64,000 nt of DNA from Larkinella sp051857545 (lineage in GTDB: Bacteria > Bacteroidota > Bacteroidia > Cytophagales > Spirosomataceae), in contig NZ_JBPZHB010000005.1 of assembly GCF_051857545.1 (NCBI RefSeq), forward strand, positions 434,001 through 498,000, read 5' to 3'. Below the pieces are notes generated by a model. That model was not told the DNA's origin and ran no database searches. It worked only from the letters and a program-made list of their open reading frames with translations. Positions 34,770-43,547 of this stretch are shown here, one piece after another. Positions within the stretch are counted from its first letter, which is position 1; the number at the start of each line of letters is the position of its first letter. The position numbers were made by a program, and so were the translations under genes.

Positions 34770-36052
34770 TTCGGAAACGGGTTTTGTGGGCCTGGATCGC
34801 AATAGGGATCGTGTGTCTGAAAACCGCCGTCGTCCTGGCCCAGAGCACGACGGTCTGGCCCGCACACGCCGTTGACAACTCGCTGCTGGGCGCCGACGGG
34901 GTGCGGTTTGCGGATGCCAACGGCGATAACCGGCCCGACATTGCCACCGGCTGGGAACAGAGCGGGCTGGTTCGGATTTATTTTAATCCGGGGTACGAAC
35001 ACGTGCGGGAAAGGTGGAAATACGTAACGGTGGGTTCGGCACCCAATGTCGAAGATGCCGTTCTGGTCGATCTAGACGGCGATGGGGCCAAAGACGTCAT
35101 CAGCAGTTCGGAGGGAAAAACCATGCGCGTGCAGGTCCACTGGGCACCCGGTCCCGGGAAAGACTATGCCGACTCGACCTTGTGGAAAACCGAGGTTTTT
35201 CCGGCTACGAAAGGCCTTTTTCAGTGGATGTTTGCCGAACCGTTTCAGGTCGATGGTCGCCATGGCGTCGATCTGGTGCTGGGGGGCAAAAAAGACAACG
35301 ACACGTACCCCCAACCGTATATCGGCTGGCTCAAAGCACCCGCCAATCCGCGGAATCTGGCGGCCTGGGAATGGATTCCGCTGGCCAAAGTAAGCTGGGT
35401 GATGTCCATCCTGATGTCGGATGTGAACGGCGACCAGCTGCCGGACATCGTCTATTCCGATCGCAAGGTAATTCCGCGGGGGTGCCGCTGGCTCGAAAAT
35501 CCGGGACGGGATAAAACGACGGGTTCCTGGACGAATCATAGCATTGGCGACACGACGCAGGAGGTGGTTTTCATGGACATCGCGGATCTGGACGGCGACG
35601 GCCGGCAGGATGTGATGGTGGCCACGAAAGAAGACCAGATCCATTTTATCCAAAAACTGTCGGCGGATGGGTTACAGTGGAAAACCCATAAAATCAACTA
35701 TCCCAAAGACATTGGTCGCGGCAAAGCCGTAACTGTTGCCGACGTAGACGGCGACAACCGGAAAGATCTCGTGATTTCGTGCGAGGGCGCGGGCGAAACC
35801 CGGTCTGGCGTGGTGTATCTACGCTACCGGAATTCCGTGTTCGACCCGGATTGGCAGCGCAACGAAATCAGTGGAACCGTGGGCCGGAAATACGACCTCA
35901 TTCCGGCAATCGACCTGGACGGCGACGGTGATCTGGATGTCATTTCCACCGAAGAAAACAATAATTCGCAGGGCGGAAAGCCGGGTCTGGGCATTGTATG
36001 GTATGAAAACCCGGTCAGAAGCCCTCTGAAACCCGGGCGAAAGAACCCTTAA
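34766..36052 (+). CDS. Secreted FG-GAP/VCBS beta-propeller protein
   Basis: A 428-residue exported protein with signal peptide core VLWAWIAIGIVCLKTAVVLA. It holds at least five calcium-loop repeats of D-x-D-G-D-x-x-D type: DANGDNRPDIATG, DLDGDGAKDVISS, DVNGDQLPDIVYS, DLDGDGRQDVMVA, DVDGDNRKDLVIS and DLDGDGDLDVIST, spaced 50-70 residues apart, which predicts a six- or seven-bladed propeller. Such proteins usually bind glycans or proteins and have no known catalysis. Coupled to the rhodanese gene by an ATGA overlap. Confidence 0.88.
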   Translation: MIRKRVLWAWIAIGIVCLKTAVVLAQSTTVWPAHAVDNSLLGADGVRFADANGDNRPDIATGWEQSGLVRIYFNPGYEHVRERWKYVTVGSAPNVEDAVLVDLDGDGAKDVISSSEGKTMRVQVHWAPGPGKDYADSTLWKTEVFPATKGLFQWMFAEPFQVDGRHGVDLVLGGKKDNDTYPQPYIGWLKAPANPRNLAAWEWIPLAKVSWVMSILMSDVNGDQLPDIVYSDRKVIPRGCRWLENPGRDKTTGSWTNHSIGDTTQEVVFMDIADLDGDGRQDVMVATKEDQIHFIQKLSADGLQWKTHKINYPKDIGRGKAVTVADVDGDNRKDLVISCEGAGETRSGVVYLRYRNSVFDPDWQRNEISGTVGRKYDLIPAIDLDGDGDLDVISTEENNNSQGGKPGLGIVWYENPVRSPLKPGRKNP

Positions 36053-36111
36053 ACCGATAACAAAGGTGTATGGATTTACTTAACCCGGATTTCAGGAAAT
36101 CATAAAGCTGT

Positions 36112-37032
36112 ATGAAAGCAATCGCATTTTTGGCATTTTTAGTAAGTCCATTTATTCTACGGGCCCAGCAGGTGCCTGATTTCGATTACGACCCCAAAAT
36201 CGATCATCCGGTCTATGCGGCTGGCAAGGGACCGCTGGTTTTCATTGACGAAGCTCACCACAACTTTCATACCATCGCGGGCCGCTACAACGCCTTTGCC
36301 AAGGTGCTCCAACGTGACGGGTATGTGGTCAGGCCCAATACGCAGCCGTTCACGAAAACTGGTTTACAGCATGTGGCCATTCTGGTGGTCGCCAACGCGT
36401 TGAACGAACGCAATGTCACCGACTGGGCCAAACCCAATCCGTCGGCCTTCGCGCCGGACGAAATCCAAGTGCTGAATGAATGGGTTAAAAACGGCGGTTC
36501 ATTGTTTCTGATCGCCGACCACATGCCCATTGCTGGGGCCAACGAAGACCTCGCCAAATCCTTCGGGTTTACGTTCTACAACGGCTTTGCTACCGACACG
36601 ACGGCCGGTCTTTTTCCGGGGGCAAAAAAAGAACTGGATCTTTTCCGGAAAGCCGCCGGAACCCTGGCTGAGCATCCGGTCACGAAAGGCATCACCTCCA
36701 TTGCCACTTTCACCGGGCAAGCCTTTACGATGCCACCCAAAGCCGTTTCTTTGCTGACGTTCGACGAAAAATACCAGGTGTTATTACCCGATACCGCCTG
36801 GAAGTTCCACCAGACAACGCCACGAATCCCGATTAAAGGATTTTCGCAGGGAGCCGTATCCGGGTACGGCAAGGGGCGACTGGCGATCTTCGGCGAAGCG
36901 GCCATGTTTTCCTCCCAACTCAAAGGCAGGGACAAAATACCGTTTGGCCTGAAATCGCCGGATGCCGGTCAGAATCAGGCTTTTCTGCTCAATCTTATTC
37001 ACTGGCTCGACCAGCGACAACCGCGTTTATAA
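36112..37032 (+). CDS. Secreted DUF4350-like protein
   Basis: A 306-residue exported protein: signal peptide MKAIAFLAFLVSPFILRA. The mature part has VFIDEAHHNFHTIAGRY near residue 43, a Rossmann-like strand ILVVANALNERN, and GGSLFLIADHMPIAG, a layout like DUF4350 or GldG/ThuA-type domains that resemble class-I amidotransferase folds. No catalytic Cys/His pair is apparent. I cannot give a function. It is in line with the sulfatase genes, ten bases before sulfatase 5. Confidence 0.65.
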   Translation: MKAIAFLAFLVSPFILRAQQVPDFDYDPKIDHPVYAAGKGPLVFIDEAHHNFHTIAGRYNAFAKVLQRDGYVVRPNTQPFTKTGLQHVAILVVANALNERNVTDWAKPNPSAFAPDEIQVLNEWVKNGGSLFLIADHMPIAGANEDLAKSFGFTFYNGFATDTTAGLFPGAKKELDLFRKAAGTLAEHPVTKGITSIATFTGQAFTMPPKAVSLLTFDEKYQVLLPDTAWKFHQTTPRIPIKGFSQGAVSGYGKGRLAIFGEAAMFSSQLKGRDKIPFGLKSPDAGQNQAFLLNLIHWLDQRQPRL

Positions 37033-37041
37033 CCAACTTCT

Positions 37042-38700
37042 ATGAAACAAATTCTGCTGAGTTTCACCTTCGTAACGCTGAGTCTGAGCCTGTCGCTGGG
37101 CCAGTCCAAAAACCGTCAGCCAGCTGGTAAACCAAACATTATCCTGGTGATGGTCGATGATCTGGGGTACTCGGATTTCGGCGCGTACGGGTCGGAAATC
37201 CAAACGCCGACCATCGACAAACTAGCCGCCGAGGGCCTGCGGTTGAGGGAATTTTACAACAATTCCATCTGTGCGCCCACGCGGGCGTCGCTCATCACCG
37301 GCCAATACCACCACAAGGCCGGGGTCGGCTATTTCAACGTCAATCTGGGCGTGCCGGCTTACCAGGGCTGGCTCAACAAAGAATCGCTGACGTTTGGCGA
37401 AGTGCTGAAACAGGCGGGTTACAACACGTATCTGTCCGGCAAATGGCACGTCGGAAACGACAGTCTGTACTGGCCCAACCAGCGCGGTTTCGACCGGTTT
37501 TACGGGTTCATCGGCGGAGCCAGCAACTTCTACGACATCAGCCCGTACAAGGACAAGGTGCCACCCGTCGAACTGGTCGAAAACAACCGGCGCATCAACC
37601 TGGAACCCGGCAAATACCTGACCGACGAGATCACCAGCCACGCCATTTCATACATCAACGAGTCGAAAAACAAACCGTTTTTTCTGTATCTGGCCTACAA
37701 CGCTCCCCACTGGCCGTTGCAGGCCCCCGCTGAAGACATTGCCAAATACAAAAACCGGTACGCCATCGGCTGGGATTCGCTGCGGAAAGAACGGCTGGCG
37801 AAGCAAGTTAAACTCGGCATTGCCAATCCGAAACAGACCATTGCTGCCCATGACCCCGAAGTGGTTGAGTGGCAGAGTTTAACCTACGACGAACAGCAAC
37901 TCTGGCAGCGCAAAATGGAAGTCTATGCCGCGATGGTAGACCGCGTTGATCAGAATCTGGCGCGGTTGCTGGCCGAGTTGAAACGGCTCAAAAAAGACGA
38001 TAACACGTTCATCGTGCTGATTTCGGACAACGGCGCGCAGGGCGGTTTGATCCCAACCGGTCGGAAACGCCCCCGCAGTTCGGGGCCCATCGGCTCGGCG
38101 GGCTCATACGACTACCAGGAACAGAACTGGGCCTATGTTTCCAACACACCGTTCCGCAACTACAAAGCCACGCCCTACGAAGGCGGCATCAGTTCGCCGT
38201 TTGTTGCCTGGTTTCCGAAGAAAATCAAGGCCGGAACCCTGGCCAAAGGAACCGGTCACCTCATCGATCTGGCTCCGACTTTTTATGAGCTGGCGGGTGC
38301 TGCGTATCCGGCCACCTTCAACGGCCTGAAAACCAATCCGCTGCCCGGCCTTAGTCTGGTCAACCTGCTCTTTCAGGGAACCGAATTACCAGCCGACCGG
38401 GCTCTTTTCTGGGAGCGGGCGGGCAACCGGGCGGTGCGGAAAGGCCCCTGGAAACTGGTGTCGATTTACCCGCAGAATCGCTGGCAGCTCTACAACCTCG
38501 AAACCGACCGAGGGGAAACCACTGATCTGGCGGCTCAGCACCCCGACGTGGTCAAAGCGCTGAACGCCGACTATGAAGCCTGGGCCAAACGCACGGACGT
38601 CGAACCGTACGAAAAACTGCGGCCCTTGGTGCAGGGCCGCAACCCGATTAACAACCCGAACGCGCCAACGCAAAACCGCCCGGCTTCCCGGATCGAGTAA
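37042..38700 (+). CDS. Sulfatase 5 (arylsulfatase type, S1 family), secreted
   Basis: A 552-residue exported sulfatase with signal peptide MKQILLSFTFVTLSLSLSLG. Seen: VMVDDLGYSDFGAYG, Cys77 in ICAPTRASLITGQYHHKAG, GKWHVGNDS with catalytic Lys/His, and ISDNGAQGG. Very similar to sulfatase 6, the next gene, over its whole length, so the two arose by tandem duplication. The C-terminus (NPINNPNAPTQNRPASRIE) is a short polar tail. Substrate unknown. Confidence 0.94.
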   Translation: MKQILLSFTFVTLSLSLSLGQSKNRQPAGKPNIILVMVDDLGYSDFGAYGSEIQTPTIDKLAAEGLRLREFYNNSICAPTRASLITGQYHHKAGVGYFNVNLGVPAYQGWLNKESLTFGEVLKQAGYNTYLSGKWHVGNDSLYWPNQRGFDRFYGFIGGASNFYDISPYKDKVPPVELVENNRRINLEPGKYLTDEITSHAISYINESKNKPFFLYLAYNAPHWPLQAPAEDIAKYKNRYAIGWDSLRKERLAKQVKLGIANPKQTIAAHDPEVVEWQSLTYDEQQLWQRKMEVYAAMVDRVDQNLARLLAELKRLKKDDNTFIVLISDNGAQGGLIPTGRKRPRSSGPIGSAGSYDYQEQNWAYVSNTPFRNYKATPYEGGISSPFVAWFPKKIKAGTLAKGTGHLIDLAPTFYELAGAAYPATFNGLKTNPLPGLSLVNLLFQGTELPADRALFWERAGNRAVRKGPWKLVSIYPQNRWQLYNLETDRGETTDLAAQHPDVVKALNADYEAWAKRTDVEPYEKLRPLVQGRNPINNPNAPTQNRPASRIE

Positions 38701-38713
38701 TCCCCGAAATTCC

Positions 38714-40396
38714 ATGAAAACGAATCTGTTACAAAAAATAGCCGTCCTTGCGCTAGCCGCCAGTATGCTTGCGCCCTCCGGACAAGCCCAAAGCCCCCAG
38801 CCCGCTGCTCCCAGCCGTCCCAACATCATCCTGATCATGGTCGATGACATGGGCTATTCCGATCTGGGTTCGTACGGGTCCGAAATCCAGACGCCGAACC
38901 TCGACCGACTGGCCAGCGAAGGCCTGCGGCTGCGCGAGTTTTACAACAACGCCATCTGCGCCCCAACCCGCGCGTCGCTCATTACCGGGCAGTATCCGCA
39001 CAAAGCCGGGATCGGTTATTTCAACGTCAATCTGGGCATACCGGCGTATCAGGGCTTCCTGAACAAACCCTCGCTGACGTTCGGTGAAGTGCTGAAACAG
39101 GCAGGCTACAGCACCTTGCTGTCGGGCAAATGGCACGTTGGGAATGACAGTCTGGTATGGCCAAAGCAACGCGGGTTCGACCGGTTTTACGGCATTCTAG
39201 GGGGCGGATCGAACTACTTCGACGCGGGGCCGATGCCGACGGGCCGCAATTCGCCGGTGGTGATTCTGGAAGACAACCAGCGCCAATACCCGAAACCTAA
39301 CTCCTATTACTTCACCGACGAAATTACGAACCACGCCCTGACGTATCTGGACGAGCAGAATCGGGAAACCAAACCGTTCTTTTTGTACCTGGCCTACACG
39401 GCTCCGCACTGGCCGCTGCAAGCCTTGCCGGAAGACATTGCCAAATACCGGGGCAAATACGACGCCGGTTGGGATGAAATTCGGAAAGAACGGCTGGCCC
39501 GGCAGGTGAAATTGGGCATCATCACCCAGAAACAGGCCGAAATCGCAGCCGTCCGTGATGCCGAGATTCCGGATTGGGACGCCCTGACCTACGAGGAAAA
39601 GCAAGTCTGGAAGGCCAAAATGGAGGTCTATGCCGCCATGCTCGACCGGGCCGATCAGGGTGTCGGGAAGCTATTGGCAAAGCTGAAGGAACTCAAAAAA
39701 GACGATAACACGCTGATTCTCTTCATTTCCGACAACGGTGCACCCGCCGAGGACGTGGCCCACTGGGGCCCGAAAGCCGGGCGGAACAGCGGGCCGGTCG
39801 GCACGGCGGGTTCGTTCGAGTCGCAGGGCAAACCCTGGTCGTACGTGTCCAACACGCCCTTCCGCTCGTTCAAGGCGTTTTCCTACGAAGGCGGTATCAG
39901 TTCGCCCTTCATCGCCTGGTTTCCGGGAAAAATCAAACCCGGTCGGCTCGAAAAAGGAACGGGCCACCTGATCGACATTGCGCCCACGCTGTACGACGTG
40001 GCCCAGGCGAATTACCCAACTTCTTACAACGGAACCGCGACCAACCCGCTGCCCGGGGTGAGTCTGGCGAATCTGCTATTCAATGAAAAACCGCTTGACC
40101 CGCAGCGCCCGCGCCCGATTTTCTGGGAATGGGCCGGCAACCGGGCGGTTCGGCAAGGGAAGTGGAAACTGGTTTCCATCTATCCGAGCTACCAGTGGGA
40201 ACTCTACGACCTCGAAGCCGACCGGGGCGAAACCCAGAATGTGGCCGCCCGGAATCCGAATCGGGTCGATGCGCTTTCCGTGCTGTATTTCGACTGGGCC
40301 AAACGCAATGATGTCGTCGATTTCGACACGATCAAACCGCTGCAACCGTTGTTGCCCACGCCCAGAAAACCGTCGGTGGGAAACCGGAATTTTTAA
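38714..40396 (+). CDS. Sulfatase 6 (arylsulfatase type, S1 family), secreted
   Basis: A 560-residue exported sulfatase. ATG 38714 gives the signal peptide MKTNLLQKIAVLALAASM; the frame extends upstream over the end of sulfatase 5, but that part is out of family. Seen: VMVDDMGYSDLGSYG, Cys82 in ICAPTRASLITGQYPHKAG, GKWHVGNDS, and ISDNGAPAED. It differs from its twin sulfatase 5 mainly in a loop after FYGILGGGSN and in the segment around 240, where substrate specificity could have diverged. Begins 13 bp after the preceding stop. Confidence 0.94.
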   Translation: MKTNLLQKIAVLALAASMLAPSGQAQSPQPAAPSRPNIILIMVDDMGYSDLGSYGSEIQTPNLDRLASEGLRLREFYNNAICAPTRASLITGQYPHKAGIGYFNVNLGIPAYQGFLNKPSLTFGEVLKQAGYSTLLSGKWHVGNDSLVWPKQRGFDRFYGILGGGSNYFDAGPMPTGRNSPVVILEDNQRQYPKPNSYYFTDEITNHALTYLDEQNRETKPFFLYLAYTAPHWPLQALPEDIAKYRGKYDAGWDEIRKERLARQVKLGIITQKQAEIAAVRDAEIPDWDALTYEEKQVWKAKMEVYAAMLDRADQGVGKLLAKLKELKKDDNTLILFISDNGAPAEDVAHWGPKAGRNSGPVGTAGSFESQGKPWSYVSNTPFRSFKAFSYEGGISSPFIAWFPGKIKPGRLEKGTGHLIDIAPTLYDVAQANYPTSYNGTATNPLPGVSLANLLFNEKPLDPQRPRPIFWEWAGNRAVRQGKWKLVSIYPSYQWELYDLEADRGETQNVAARNPNRVDALSVLYFDWAKRNDVVDFDTIKPLQPLLPTPRKPSVGNRNF

Positions 40397-40410
40397 CGCT
40401 TTATCTCGCT

Positions 40411-41436
40411 ATGAAACGCTTTTGGCCACTTGGGCTGATTTTGATGATTTTGTTCAAAACGCCCCTCCTGTACGCTCAGGACCTTACACTCGAACGGTTT
40501 GCCACCAATCCGATCGTTCACGCCGACCTATTGCCGGGTCAGGACGGCGACGACATCAACGGGCCGTCGCTCATTCGCGTGCCCGACTGGCTGCCGAATA
40601 AACTCGGTAAGTATTACCTGTATTTCGCCCATCACAAGGGCAAGTACATTCGGCTGGCCTACGCCGATGACCTGAAAGGCCCGTGGAAAATCTACCAGCC
40701 CGGCACGCTCCAGATCACCGACTGCATCTGCAACGACGCGCCGTTCCCGGCTACCGAAACCGCCCGGCACGAAGGCGCCGAAACGGCCGACGACGGCATT
40801 ACGCACGTGGCTTCGCCGGACGTCCACATTGACGAGAAGAACAAAGAACTGATCCTGTATTTCCACTGTCCGCTGGAACACGAGCGGAAAAAGGGCCAGT
40901 ATACGCTCCGGGCGACCTCGAAAGACGGCATTCATTTCAAAGCCGAAACCAACGTCCTGGGCGAGTCGTATTTCCGGGTTTTTCAGTGGAAAGGACGGTT
41001 TTACGCCATTGGCCGGTCGAGTTCGGTTTACCGCTCGAAAGACGGCAAGGCCAATTTTGAAAAAGGCCCGAACCCGTTTGCCAAAATCCAGAAACCCAAT
41101 TCACTGCGGCATTCGGCGGTAAAAGTCGTGGGCGATACGCTCTGGGTGTTCTACTCCCGGGTCGGCGATACGCCCGAACGGATTCTGCTGACCAAAATCC
41201 GGCTTTCCGACGACTGGCACACCTGGACGCCGACGCCCCCGCAGGAAGTGGCCGAACCCCAAACCGAGTATGAGGGCGGCAACCTGCCGCTCACGACCTC
41301 GAAAATCGGCCTGTATTACGGCAAAGTGCGCGAACTGCGCGATCCGTTTGTCTTCGAGGAAAATAACCGGTGGTACCTGCTTTACTCGGCCGCCGGTGAA
41401 AATTCCATTGCCATCGGCGAATTGAAGAAAAAGTGA
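40411..41436 (+). CDS. Secreted GH43-like five-bladed propeller protein
   Basis: A 341-residue exported protein with signal peptide core FWPLGLILMILFKTPLLYA. Motifs of the five-bladed GH43/GH32/GH117-like fold are visible: NGPSLIRVPDW, KYYLYFAHHKGKYIRLAYAD, GPWKIYQPGTL, and near the end RDPFVFEENNRWYLLYSAAGE. The catalytic Asp of the first blade and a later Glu are plausible but not certain, so I leave activity open. It is the last gene closely packed in the rightward locus and could trim the desulfated sugar. Confidence 0.7.
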   Translation: MKRFWPLGLILMILFKTPLLYAQDLTLERFATNPIVHADLLPGQDGDDINGPSLIRVPDWLPNKLGKYYLYFAHHKGKYIRLAYADDLKGPWKIYQPGTLQITDCICNDAPFPATETARHEGAETADDGITHVASPDVHIDEKNKELILYFHCPLEHERKKGQYTLRATSKDGIHFKAETNVLGESYFRVFQWKGRFYAIGRSSSVYRSKDGKANFEKGPNPFAKIQKPNSLRHSAVKVVGDTLWVFYSRVGDTPERILLTKIRLSDDWHTWTPTPPQEVAEPQTEYEGGNLPLTTSKIGLYYGKVRELRDPFVFEENNRWYLLYSAAGENSIAIGELKKK

Positions 41437-41532
41437 GACCTCTTTCGTCAGAGGCTAATCGGATGTGCTCCAATTGCTGATTTTTTTATTGAATTCATTT
41501 TTTATCCCATTCAACTTTAACAATAAACAACT

Positions 41533-42249
41533 ATGAAAACCGTTCGCATTGTGTTCCTGTTTGGTTTGTTCCTGCTGGTGCAAACCCGTTTACACGCTCA
41601 AACCGCCGAATCGTCTCTGCTGTCATTCGATGCCTTCGAAGCCAAACTGGCGCAGGCCGGTCAACGCGCCCAGATTCTGGATGCCCGTTCGGAAGAAGAA
41701 TTCCAGCAAAACCACCTGAAAGGGGCCTCCAGCTTTAACGTAGCCGACGAAGCCGATTTTCAGAAGAAGATAAAAAATCTGAACCGGGAGAACCCGGTTT
41801 TTATCTACTCGATTGCCAACGGACGCAGCGGGCAGCTCGCCAGACGGTTGCGCGAAGTCGGTTTTAAAGATGTGACCGAACTGCCCGGTGGTTTGAGCAA
41901 GTGGATCGGCTCGGGCCGGGCGGTCGAATCCACCGTCGGGCAGGGACTGACGCTGGCAGCTTATCAGGCACAACTTAAGTCCGACAAACTGGTGCTAGTC
42001 GATTTTGGTTCTCGGTATTGCGGCTCGTGCAAAAAACTGGCCCCGACGGTCGATGAAATTGAAAAAGAACAGGCCGCCAATGTGAAAGTAATCCGGATTG
42101 AAGCCTACGAAAACAAAGGGCTGGTGAAAGAATTGGGCATTACGTCGCTCCCGACTTTGGTGCTGTACAAAAGTGATCAAGCGGTTTGGAAAAAGGCCGG
42201 GGTGACGCCGAAAGGTGAAATTCAAGCCAGTATTTCTGAATCCCTCTAG
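41533..42249 (+). CDS. Rhodanese-thioredoxin fusion protein, rhodanese Cys replaced by Ser
   Basis: A 238-residue exported protein: signal peptide MKTVRIVFLFGLFLLVQTRLHA. Residues ~28-128 form a rhodanese domain (ILDARSEEEFQQNHLKG) whose active-site loop reads YSIANGRSG, with Ser93 where catalytic Cys is expected. Residues ~138-238 form a thioredoxin domain with an intact CGSC pair (Cys163/Cys166) and cis-Pro207 in SLPTLVLYK. So it is probably a periplasmic thiol oxidoreductase with a dead rhodanese used for binding. It is 96 bp after the preceding gene and may have its own promoter. It completes the sulfatase locus with the single-domain rhodanese. Confidence 0.87.
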   Translation: MKTVRIVFLFGLFLLVQTRLHAQTAESSLLSFDAFEAKLAQAGQRAQILDARSEEEFQQNHLKGASSFNVADEADFQKKIKNLNRENPVFIYSIANGRSGQLARRLREVGFKDVTELPGGLSKWIGSGRAVESTVGQGLTLAAYQAQLKSDKLVLVDFGSRYCGSCKKLAPTVDEIEKEQAANVKVIRIEAYENKGLVKELGITSLPTLVLYKSDQAVWKKAGVTPKGEIQASISESL

Positions 42250-42261
42250 GTATTCCGCTGT

Positions 42262-42298
42262 CGCGTGTCATAAGGGCTATGGAGCCTTGTGACACGCG
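42262..42298. terminator. Hairpin between convergent genes
   Basis: Arms CGCGTGTCA (42262-42270) and TGACACGCG (42290-42298) are perfect, and an inner AAGGGCT / AGCCTT pair extends the stem. It lies between the rightward fusion gene and a leftward hydrolase gene. No strong T-run follows, so termination strength is uncertain. Confidence 0.6.
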
Positions 42299-42328
42299 GT
42301 AGATCCGTATAGACTGTATTCTCCCACA

Positions 42329-43084
42329 CTACTGCCCCTTTGGCAGCACTTCCTGTAATTTCAGGGCAAGCTTTTCGGGCTGTTCGCGCATGGAGTAATG
42401 CCCGCCTTCAAATTCATAAATCTTCCAGCGTCGCTCCCGTGCTTTGTTTAAGCCCATTTGGTCGTTCAGGCGGTTGCTTTTTCCGTTCTTTGTCATCACG
42501 ATAAACGCGGTTGGGATTTTTTTGACCAGGGGATTACTAATTTTCAGCGGCTCGGTGTACGTTTTTAGCGACTGGGGAACGTCACCGGGTGGTGTCGCCG
42601 AAGTGGGGCCAAATGGGTAAAAAACCAGACTATCCTTTACATAAGGTGCTATCAATCCATTCCATAGTTCACCGCACACGTCACGCGCACTTTCACCGTC
42701 GTTTGGCACCATCGCATCCAGGTAAATAAGTTGACTAATTCTTTCAGGCACTTGTTCGGCCACCCCCGAAATCACCATTCCGCCGAAACTATGACCCACC
42801 AAAATGACATTGTGCAGGTTTTCATACTTGATAACATTTACAATATCGGTAATGAACGTGCTCAGATTTATACTTGCATTGGACAAATGAACCCTTTCTC
42901 CAAGTCCGGTCAGTGTGGGACGATATACAATGTCACCTTTCGACCGCAGCTTAGCATCTACCCGGGCAAAGTCCCACCCGCCCGACCAGGCTCCGTGTAC
43001 CAACAGGAACGTGCGGGATTTGTGTGTTTGCCCCAAGCTGGTCATACTAACCAGCATCGTTAAAATAAGGAAGAATTTATTCAT
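42329..43084 (-). CDS. Secreted alpha/beta hydrolase
   Basis: A 251-residue exported hydrolase with signal peptide MNKFFLILTMLVSMTSLG. The fold is shown by LLVHGAWSGGWDF (oxyanion region) and the nucleophile elbow GHSFGG with Ser99; a late His in FEGGHYSM completes the triad, with Asp or Glu before it. This resembles esterases of the pyrethroid-hydrolase / salicylate-methylesterase type (HGAWSGG start). It diverges from an HxlR regulator across a region with tandem TTACC palindromes, so its expression is probably set by that regulator. Substrate is unknown. Confidence 0.88.
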   Translation of the reverse strand: MNKFFLILTMLVSMTSLGQTHKSRTFLLVHGAWSGGWDFARVDAKLRSKGDIVYRPTLTGLGERVHLSNASINLSTFITDIVNVIKYENLHNVILVGHSFGGMVISGVAEQVPERISQLIYLDAMVPNDGESARDVCGELWNGLIAPYVKDSLVFYPFGPTSATPPGDVPQSLKTYTEPLKISNPLVKKIPTAFIVMTKNGKSNRLNDQMGLNKARERRWKIYEFEGGHYSMREQPEKLALKLQEVLPKGQ

Positions 43085-43113
43085 GATGTACTCAATCTAT
43101 GTTGATAATGAGG

Positions 43114-43121
43114 CAAATTTA
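43114..43121 (-). promoter_or_regulatory. Possible -7 promoter box of the hydrolase gene
   Basis: On the minus strand 43121-43114 reads TAAATTTG, an exact TAnnTTTG. A TTG lies 15 bp upstream (43139-43137), shorter than the usual spacing of about 19-21. The box is 30 bp before the hydrolase start. Confidence 0.35.
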
Positions 43122-43132
43122 TCGATATTCAC

Positions 43133-43181
43133 TTACCAAAATATAGTTGTTACCTATTGGTAAGTAGTTACCACTGGGTAA
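43133..43181. promoter_or_regulatory. Operator array for the HxlR regulator
   Basis: TTACC occurs at 43133, 43150 and 43168, about 17-18 bp apart. The last two are full palindromes, TTACC-TATT-GGTAA (43150-43163) and TTACC-ACTG-GGTAA (43168-43181). They lie between the divergent hydrolase and HxlR genes, the usual place for a self-regulating HxlR-type operator. Confidence 0.65.
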
Positions 43182-43202
43182 CCAGCATTGAACTTGATTC
43201 TT

Positions 43203-43547
43203 ATGAAGAGCACAGAACCGGCCTGCCAATACGAACTCAAAGCAGCCAGAGACGCAATGGAAGTGATTCAGGGCAAGTGGCGTATCCCCATTTTGATATC
43301 GCTTACCTACGGGAAGAAACGCTTTGGAGAGATCCATAGAGACATTCCGGACGTATCGCCCAAAATGTTATCACAGGAATTGAAGGCCCTAGAAGAGAAC
43401 AAACTGATCACCCGCACGCTTTATGACAGCATGCCCGTTACCGTAGAATATGCTTTGACTCCCCTTGGCATGTCCTTGCGCGAGTTGTTGAACGAACTGC
43501 GAAACTGGGGCAAGTATTTCAGAAGCGAGATTATTGGACACTTGTAA
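43203..43547 (+). CDS. HxlR-family transcriptional regulator
   Basis: A 114-residue winged-helix regulator. ATG 43203 starts MKSTEPACQYELK; a TTG 15 bp earlier is an unlikely alternative. Seen: an N-terminal Cys8 like the redox or electrophile-sensing Cys of many HxlR proteins, MEVIQGKWRIPILISL and the recognition part RFGEIHRDIPDVSPKMLSQELKALEENKLI. Probably a dimer that responds to a reactive small molecule and controls the divergent hydrolase gene; the palindromes upstream support this. Confidence 0.92.
   Translation: MKSTEPACQYELKAARDAMEVIQGKWRIPILISLTYGKKRFGEIHRDIPDVSPKMLSQELKALEENKLITRTLYDSMPVTVEYALTPLGMSLRELLNELRNWGKYFRSEIIGHL

Noticed and set aside
38573..38713. N-terminal extension of sulfatase 6 overlapping sulfatase 5
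   Set aside because: The extension is Arg-rich shadow of the preceding gene; the signal peptide begins at ATG 38714.
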